Part shown: piece by piece, positions 35,834-41,812 of the stretch
How positions within the stretch are numbered: position 1 is the stretch's first letter
Layout: each line of letters begins with the position of its first letter
Source: Ectocarpus siliculosus
Taxonomy: Eukaryota; Sar; Phaeophyceae; Ectocarpales; Ectocarpaceae
Direction: 5' to 3'
Length of the DNA: 41,812 bases
NCBI GenBank assembly: GCA_000310025.1
Contig: FN649729.1
Span: 1,488,131 to 1,529,942 of the forward strand
Made by a program: the position numbers and the translations under genes
Notes under the pieces: model-generated
The model's input: the letters and a program-made list of their open reading frames with translations, nothing else
The model's database searches: none
What the model was told of the DNA's origin: nothing

Positions 35834-38800
35834 CTATACGGCCCCCGCGAGAGTCAGGTCCGCATCCAGATCGTCATCCACCAGCACCATGTCGATGGGC
35901 CTTGAGCCCCACTCCTCCAGCGTCACCACGCCCACGGGCCCGCTCAGCCTCGCCACGTCGGGGGGCTGGGGGTACAGCGACATCGTGTCGCTCAACGCGG
36001 CGTCCCCCCCGCCGCCGCCGCCGCCGCCCCACGGCCCCCCGCCTGACGGCTCGTCGAACGCGTCCTCCTTCCGCACGTCCGGGTAGAGCACCTGCATGCT
36101 GGAGCACGCGAGGACGAGGTCGTGCAGCGAGGGGTAGGGCACCTTGGACCCCTGCTCCACCTCGATGTAGCACCAGCCGCCCCTCCTGACCTCCACCAGG
36201 CAGTGCTTGACGCACATGGACTGTGACCGCGGTCGGGAGCGGGGGGCGGAGGTCAGCATCGATGAAGCCCGGGGCGCTGCCTGCGTCACCTGGTGGGGGG
36301 GTTGAGGGGGAATATCGATTAGCGTCGACGCGAAAAAGGTTCAAACATGCAAGGAGGGGGGCGACGCGGGGGACAGGGGAGGGAAGTTGGGTAGGTATAG
36401 GTATGTGTGAAATGCCGGGCTCGTTGTCGCTCGCTTGGGGTTAGGGATCGTTCTTGTCAAACCAAGCTACGGCAGGTGGTCCCGGTATCGGTGCAAGGCC
36501 GAACAAAGAAAAGTCCGGGCTCTGAGGTAAGGAGGCCGGTGAAAAATCGCGTGACACAGACGGAATTCTCAACCTGCCCAATACTCTTAAATAGTGACGG
36601 GTGCGCGGCGTACGGCAGGCCAAACCCATTGGCGCTACGCTGCCTTTAACAGGGACCGCTACGTACTGCTGCGCCATCGCTGAGTGCCGTGACCCCAGGT
36701 CCCCAGGCGAAGGCACACTCGTGGCAATGAAATATAATATCTGTATCGCTGAGAAAACACCAAAAAATGTTGCTCAGCTTCTACCTTCACGACCAACCTG
36801 GTGCTTCTTTAAACTATAGGGTACAACAGCAGAGTCTTCCCTCTCCATAGCCCCCTGAATCGGCGTTTGTTTCCGATTTTCCAGCAACATTGGGACCCTG
36901 TCAAAGGTCATTTAATAATTTTTTTTCCACAATCAATGAGGAGTGCTCTCCAGCTGACGGATGCCCACGTGTCCAACGAAGGCACAGCCCAAGACAACAA
37001 AAAAACATGTTGTGACACGAAAAACATAAAACTTTGGTGTTTTGGAGCCGCGGGCAGAGGTCGTCCGCCACCGTCAGCGAGAGCGTAGCTGGAAAACGTA
37101 TCCCGGACGGGCAAAGTGAGAACAAAAAAAGCACAATAATGCTACAGACAACGGAAAGCTTTCAAACGGACCAAAAAATACTCACGTGCTCCGTGAAGCT
37201 GACCACCAGCTCTCCGGGCTGGGACTCGCTGAACCTCAGCAGGAAGGTCCCGCGCTCCCTCTCCAGCAGCTGCCGCTCCGCCGCGATCCTGCTGATGAAC
37301 CCGTGCACCCTGGTCGGGTTCGTCGACGCCCAGTCGTTCCTCAGGAGGGAAAGCGTCGGCATCAGCGGCGCCCACCACAGCGAGAACTCCACGAATGCGT
37401 CCAGCGAGATCACGTCCACGTCCCCGTTGCCGTTGCCGCCGCCGCCGCCGCCCCTGCCAGAGGCCGCGTCCGCCGCGCCGCTGCTCCCGATGGACACCAG
37501 CTCGGTCCCGGCGTAGCCCCGGCTAGCCCGCTGCTGGCGGAGCTTTTCCTGCTTCAAGCGGACCTTCTCCTGCTTGGCCTTGAGGACGCCGCGCACAAAC
37601 GCCAGCTCCTCCTCATTCATCCAGCGCACCTGCGGCGTGTTGACCGCCCCGTACCCGTTCCCTACCCCTACCCCGACGCTGCTTGCGTCTCCCCGCCAGC
37701 CGTAAGGGCCCTCGTCCACCACCTCGTCGTGGCTGCTGGGGATCGTCAGCTTGCCGCAGAGGTGCTGCATCAGCCCCCTTCTCAGGTAGTCCCACGGCAC
37801 GCAGTCGTAGTTGGTCACCCCCCCCGCCCCCGCCCCTTCGGCCGGCCACCCGAACCCTCCGTTGTCACTGCCGCCGCCGCCGTCGTATGTCCACCCGTTC
37901 AGCAAGGCGTTCGTGGTTGCCTTTACCCAGACGAGGCGGCAGCCCCGGTCCATCAGCCCGGCCGTCCGCGCGGTATCCCACGCCCGCTTTTCCTCCGGAG
38001 TCATCTGTGGCGGGTCCGGCTCCTCCAGCTCCACCTGAGCCATGAGCTGGTTCATCACGGTCATGCGCCGCTGGGGGTGGTGCTGCCGCGGGTGCGTGGG
38101 GGACTGCGGGTGGGAAGAGTGTCGCCTTTGGTGGTGGTGGGGGTGGCTGCTCGCGCGGGCGGCGGCGGGTGCGGCGGCGGAGTGGATGCCGTGGCCGCTG
38201 CCCCCGATCCCGGAGCTGTGGATGCTGGAGCCCCCCGCCATGCCAGCCCCGTTCAGAAGGGGGTGGTGCATCTCGCCGCCCCCCGCCCAGGACGAGAGGT
38301 CTTGGAAGAAAGGCGACACGCCGTTACCGTTGCCGTTGCCGTTGTGCTGCTGCTGCTGGAAGTGGGTGTCGTGGCTCATCGCGTGCCCCAGGAGGTGGGG
38401 CTGCGTCGGCGTCATAGGCCTCCCCCCTCCCATGCTGTTGCCCAGGCTCATGTCGCTCGCCCCGCTCGGCAAGGCCACGCCCCCCCCCCCCATGCCGGTG
38501 CCGGCGGCCCCCGCGCTGCTCGCCAGGGAGGTGTTAGAGCCCGCGCGGTTCCTCCTCAGCGTGTGCGTCTCCTGTTTGTACTCGAGGCGGTGTCTGTTCG
38601 GCGTCAAGGTGAAGACACAAAAAAAAAGAAGAAAAAAAAAACACACACACACACACAAACACACGACCGACGGGGAAAAAAAGCGGGGTGAGACAAGAAA
38701 CAAAAAAAAAAGGCAGGGCAGGAACAAGAGAGGACTCACCAGCCAAAGGGAAAGCGGAAAAAAAATACGAATTGGTGATGGCTGTATGAAAACATGAAAA

Positions 38801-41096
38801 CAAAATGGCGCTTGGCATCTAGTGGTCGCCAGCTATGCATGTCCCGGAGGGGGAAAGAACAAGGTCTTCCCGGTCTCCGGCGGCGGGATAGCGATTCCGG
38901 TGTCCACTCCCTACACACATCCACCCCGGCGTTGAGCTGAACGTAACACAGCAGCAGCGGTGCAACCAACAAACGCCGTGCGATTCTTTTTCCGGCAGTA
39001 ATACTTGTCAGGCGGCCGAACGCCGTATGTCGCCATGCCCTTTTCCATCACACAATCACCCTAAATAGGTACCACCGCCGCTGCCGCTGCCGCACGAAGA
39101 AAGAGACGAGGCACGGGTGAGAACACTGCTGCCGAAAACGAACAACGCCGACGATTAACTCACTGATTCGCCCTGTGCAGCACGCACGCGTCGTTCACGT
39201 TGTGGTCTTCTAGAAGGGGTGCAAGCCTCAACTGCGCGAGAAACGAAAACCAAGAAAAAAACAGAAAAAAGGAGCAACAGAAGAGGGACAAAACACGCGG
39301 AGAGGGATGCAAGGGAAGGCGTCGGAGGTCTAGAGTTTCCGTACGAAGCTTGTTCGGGAGGCATCTCCCGACATTCGCATGGTGTCCAAATTGTTCGACT
39401 GGTATATATGTCCCGGTATCTCTCATGGCACCTCTACTTGTTCGTGGCATCTCCCATTGTTTTGGATGAAATCTCCAATGTTCGGATGGTACGTATCTCC
39501 CACTCTTTTTTTCTCGGGTGGAATCTCCTGCTCTGTGTTGAGATGGAATCTCGCATTGTTCCAAAAGCATCTCCAAATCTCCACCGTTCGATTAGTATCC
39601 CCAAGTGCTGCCGGCAAACTACATAGTAGCAGACCAAGCGTGCCTCTGCACATCAGGCCCGGCACATCATGAGCGGTATCCGCAACAGATGCATCCATCC
39701 CCTCGCCAGAATTTGCGGCGTGGCGGCTTTTACCCTGGAATCCTTCAATCGCAACAGCAACTGAGATCGTCGCCGGACGCGGGTACGACACCCACGACTA
39801 CACACGCGTGCCCACGAGACAAACTAGGGTCAAATCGCTACACTCGTTCACACACACCTGTTCCGCGTTTGTATTTCCGCTGCAAGACTGACGTATTTTC
39901 GTTGGTCAGCCGGTCAGCGCGGTCGATGCGAACTAAAGAAAACACACACATACACTTACCTCCCCTCACGGGGTCCCAGATCAATGTCCTTCTGTTTTCA
40001 GTCGGGACTGAAACTGACGCATTCTTCATTTCTTCATTGGTCAGCCGGCTACCGCGGTCGATGCCCACAACACAAACACTCACCACCCAATCCCCGGGAC
40101 AAAAAAAAAAAAGCTTACCAGCGTTCCCGGATGCCCCTCCGCAGCCTTCAAAACCGGGTGCGCCTCCAACGCCTTAAGGATGTCTTCGCGCGTGCAGCGG
40201 TGCGAGAGCGAGAGCCTAAGCTCCTTCTTGGTGAAGCGTGTCGGGACCTTGTTAATAAGGAGTTGCGCCGCATCGCGGTCCTTCAGAGGCTTCACCTTGG
40301 CCACCTGTTTAACAGCGCGTAACGTCCCGTGTGTTTATTGTGCACTTGCTTGCAACTCTTGCAAAAAAGTATGGCAAACATTTGTTAGTAGGCATTCTTG
40401 GCATCATAGACGAGAGGGAACTTGACTATAGATCGACAAACCGCACCCATCACGACGCTAAAAACACAAGACAGGACTCATCGCGTCGTCACGCACCCAA
40501 ATAACACACACAGCGCAAAACTCAGGCACCCGAAAGAAGCACTCCCACCTCCCCACGAGCCCCGGCCCATTCACCCGCAAGAACAAAAAAAACACAAGTC
40601 ACGCTTCAGCGCACCCTTTCCGACCCGTGGCGAAATCTCTCGTTCGTGTCACGCTGCAACCTCTGCTCGCTCGTCACGAGCAGCTTGAGGTGCTCGCCCT
40701 TGGAGCACAGGTTGCTGAGGAGCTTCAAGACACGGTCGCGCGCGTCACCCCCGGCCTCGAACAGCGAGTCCACGTCCTCCAGCACCAGGAGGACCTGGCA
40801 GACGGACGAGCCGGCACGGCGCCAAAGCAGGAGAGTAACAAGGTCAAAGATTAAAAAAATCGCTTGAGCGCGAGGCTACACAGACAACGGCAGCGACGTC
40901 CGTACAAGTACGGGGGTAGTCTTTGACAGGGTGAAAGTAAGCGTTTTCGACGCAGCACATGAGAGATCGAGGCGCAGTTTAGCTTGTTTGCGACGGCGTG
41001 TTTGGAAGCAGGCAAGAGGTAACGTGGGAGAGGGAGAGGCAGAAGGAGGGGGAGAGAGAGAGATAGAGATTCAGAGAGAGAGAAAAAAAAGCGAGT

Positions 41097-41139
<43 letters not shown>

Positions 41140-41434
41140 TAGAGACTTCACAAACCAGGTTGCCTACCTAGCAACGGCGCGCAGGCAGCAAACGCTGGGA
41201 GAGTCGTCGCGAGCAACCCAACCAAAACGCGCCAACACAAAAAAAGCACCGCCCCTCCCTCCCTCCCTTTCTCCCTCCCTCCCCCCCGACAACGCCTCTC
41301 CCATCAAAATCGAAACGACGCCGAACCTTCTGGCAAGTCCGTCCCTCCTGCACCGTCGGGCGATCGAACAGGAACCGTACCAGCTCCTCCTCCGAGTTAG
41401 GCCCAGGCTGGGTCATGCCAATGGCAAGCCCGAT
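35834..41434 (-). CDS. NB-ARC / STAT-type linker-SH2 fusion protein (5' end outside window)
   Basis: Six minus-strand exons (41434-41327, 40794-40615, 40304-40119, 39231-39164, 38593-37186, 36220-35834) join in phase 0,0,0,2,0, giving 778 visible residues. Residues 1-180 are the C-terminal part of an NB-ARC-like NTPase: EEELVRFLFDRP, Walker B VLLVLEDVDSLF, sensor-like LKLLVTSEQRL, VKPLKDRDAAQLL and the GxP-type EGHPGTLLRLAPLL. No ARC2 or MHD segment follows. Residues about 190-400 are low complexity (Gly, Asn, Gln, His, Ser). A folded region (CVPWDYLRRGLMQHLCGKL), a charged helix (KAKQEKVRLKQEKLRQQ) and FSLWWAPLMPTLSLLRNDW lead into a STAT-type SH2 from about 602: RVHGFISR, GTFLLRFSES (phosphotyrosine Arg634, codon 37234-37236), then CLVEVRRGGWCYIEVEQ across the last intron. 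The tail has poly-Gly, DTMSLYPQPP and an acidic end. The P-loop must lie upstream. A signalling or immune role is inference. Confidence 0.8.
39370..39620. repeat. Degenerate minisatellite in an intron (ATCTCCCATTGTTCG unit)
   Basis: In the 40118-39232 intron of the NB-ARC/SH2 gene, roughly eight imperfect units of 25-30 bp resemble GGCATCTCCCATTGTT followed by GGATGG. Units are spaced irregularly and diverged. Confidence 0.6.
39885..40085. repeat. Imperfect direct repeat in an intron
   Basis: Two segments in the same intron share ACTGACG.ATT, TTGGTCAGCCGG, CGCGGTCGATGC and ACACACTCACC-like ends, at about 39888-39960 and 40010-40085. The second contains an extra TTCATTTC. A local duplication. 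Confidence 0.6.
41030..41140. repeat. GA-rich microsatellite in an intron
   Basis: A long run of GA dinucleotides with interruptions (AGAGAGAGATAGAGATT, then a pure GA stretch at about 41105-41136), in the intron between the first two visible exons of the NB-ARC/SH2 gene. Confidence 0.9.
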
Positions 41435-41812
41435 CTGTCACGACAAAAAAACGGCAGCAGCAGAGTGTGGATACGACTCGGGCCAGAGGAGATGGATGCA
41501 TGCATGCGAGGTCTGCAGGAAAGCGGGGGAAAACGCGGTGCACCGATTACACTGTCGGAACACACGGGAGATGTGGTGCTCCCCCCGGACAACAAGTTTC
41601 ATCGGTTCTAGACCGGTGGAAAACACACACTCGGGTCGAAAAACGCGGCCGTCTTCCCGCCCCTTCCGTGTCCCCGTCCCGTCCACACCTCCCTTCTTGC
41701 TCTCCGTCATCCTTACCCCCCCCCCCCCCACCACGGGCTGTGAGCTGGCTATACGCCGAGAGGAGCCTTGCTCCGTCACGAATTTTTTTTTCGACTGGTT
41801 GCACTTGGTTGC
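41435..41812. other. Right edge: probable intron of the NB-ARC/SH2 gene
   Basis: A good acceptor (TTTTTTTGTCGTGACAG on the minus strand) precedes the 41434 exon. Upstream sequence contains C-tracts and no P-loop signature (GxxGxGKT/S) in any minus frame. The next exon may start within the last 80 bp or lie outside. Confidence 0.5.

Noticed and set aside
37186-38691. Plus-strand open frame of 501 codons opposite the SH2 exon
   Set aside because: It mirrors a GC-rich coding exon on the other strand and has no domain. The minus-strand frame has splice borders and an SH2 signature.

Overview
This window is nuclear DNA from an intron-rich eukaryote. Genes are broken into short exons with GT..AG borders, intergenic DNA is full of minisatellites and palindromes, and there are no operons. 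The best guess is a stramenopile, probably a brown alga. That guess rests on Cys-rich modules built around VCCPxxCGxxCGG, an NB-ARC-type protein and Ala/Gly/Lys-rich disordered regions. No rRNA, ribosomal or organellar marker is present, so the lineage is inference.

Layout. 1-2.95 kb: a minus-strand gene for an Ala/Lys-rich, AT-hook-like protein, with an internal 159-bp repeat and an apparent frameshift. 3.0-4.7 kb: no gene, but a palindrome-rich island. 4.7-26.5 kb: a segmentally duplicated region. Block A (about 4.74-11.79 kb) and block B (about 16.22-22.0 kb) each carry one copy of a seven-exon, minus-strand gene for a secreted or membrane protein. It has a signal anchor, a Thr/Ala/Pro mucin-like repeat, two 10-Cys modules and three transmembrane segments. 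The copies carry different lesions: a frameshift and stop in A, a lost splice acceptor in B. The right ends of both blocks, plus a third fragment at 22.3 kb, carry decayed copies of a small basic-protein gene. A further repeat, D, lies left of B (14.35-16.2 kb) and again at 24.1-26.4 kb.

26.6-32.9 kb: a divergent gene pair. On the minus strand is a five-exon gene for an unrecognised protein of about 378 aa with a Lys-rich tail. On the plus strand is a complete five-exon TATDN3-type TatD metal-dependent hydrolase (268 aa). 32.9-35.8 kb: no gene found; an 83-bp direct repeat is present. 35.8-41.8 kb: the 3' part of a minus-strand gene whose exons join in frame to encode NB-ARC NTPase pieces, a long disordered region and a STAT-type linker plus SH2 domain. 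Its P-loop exon(s) should lie beyond the right edge.

The most interesting item is this NB-ARC/STAT-type SH2 fusion. It would couple a nucleotide switch of the immune-receptor class to phosphotyrosine reading in one protein. Second is the duplicated mucin/Cys-module/3-TM gene pair, whose internal introns are nearly all phase 1.
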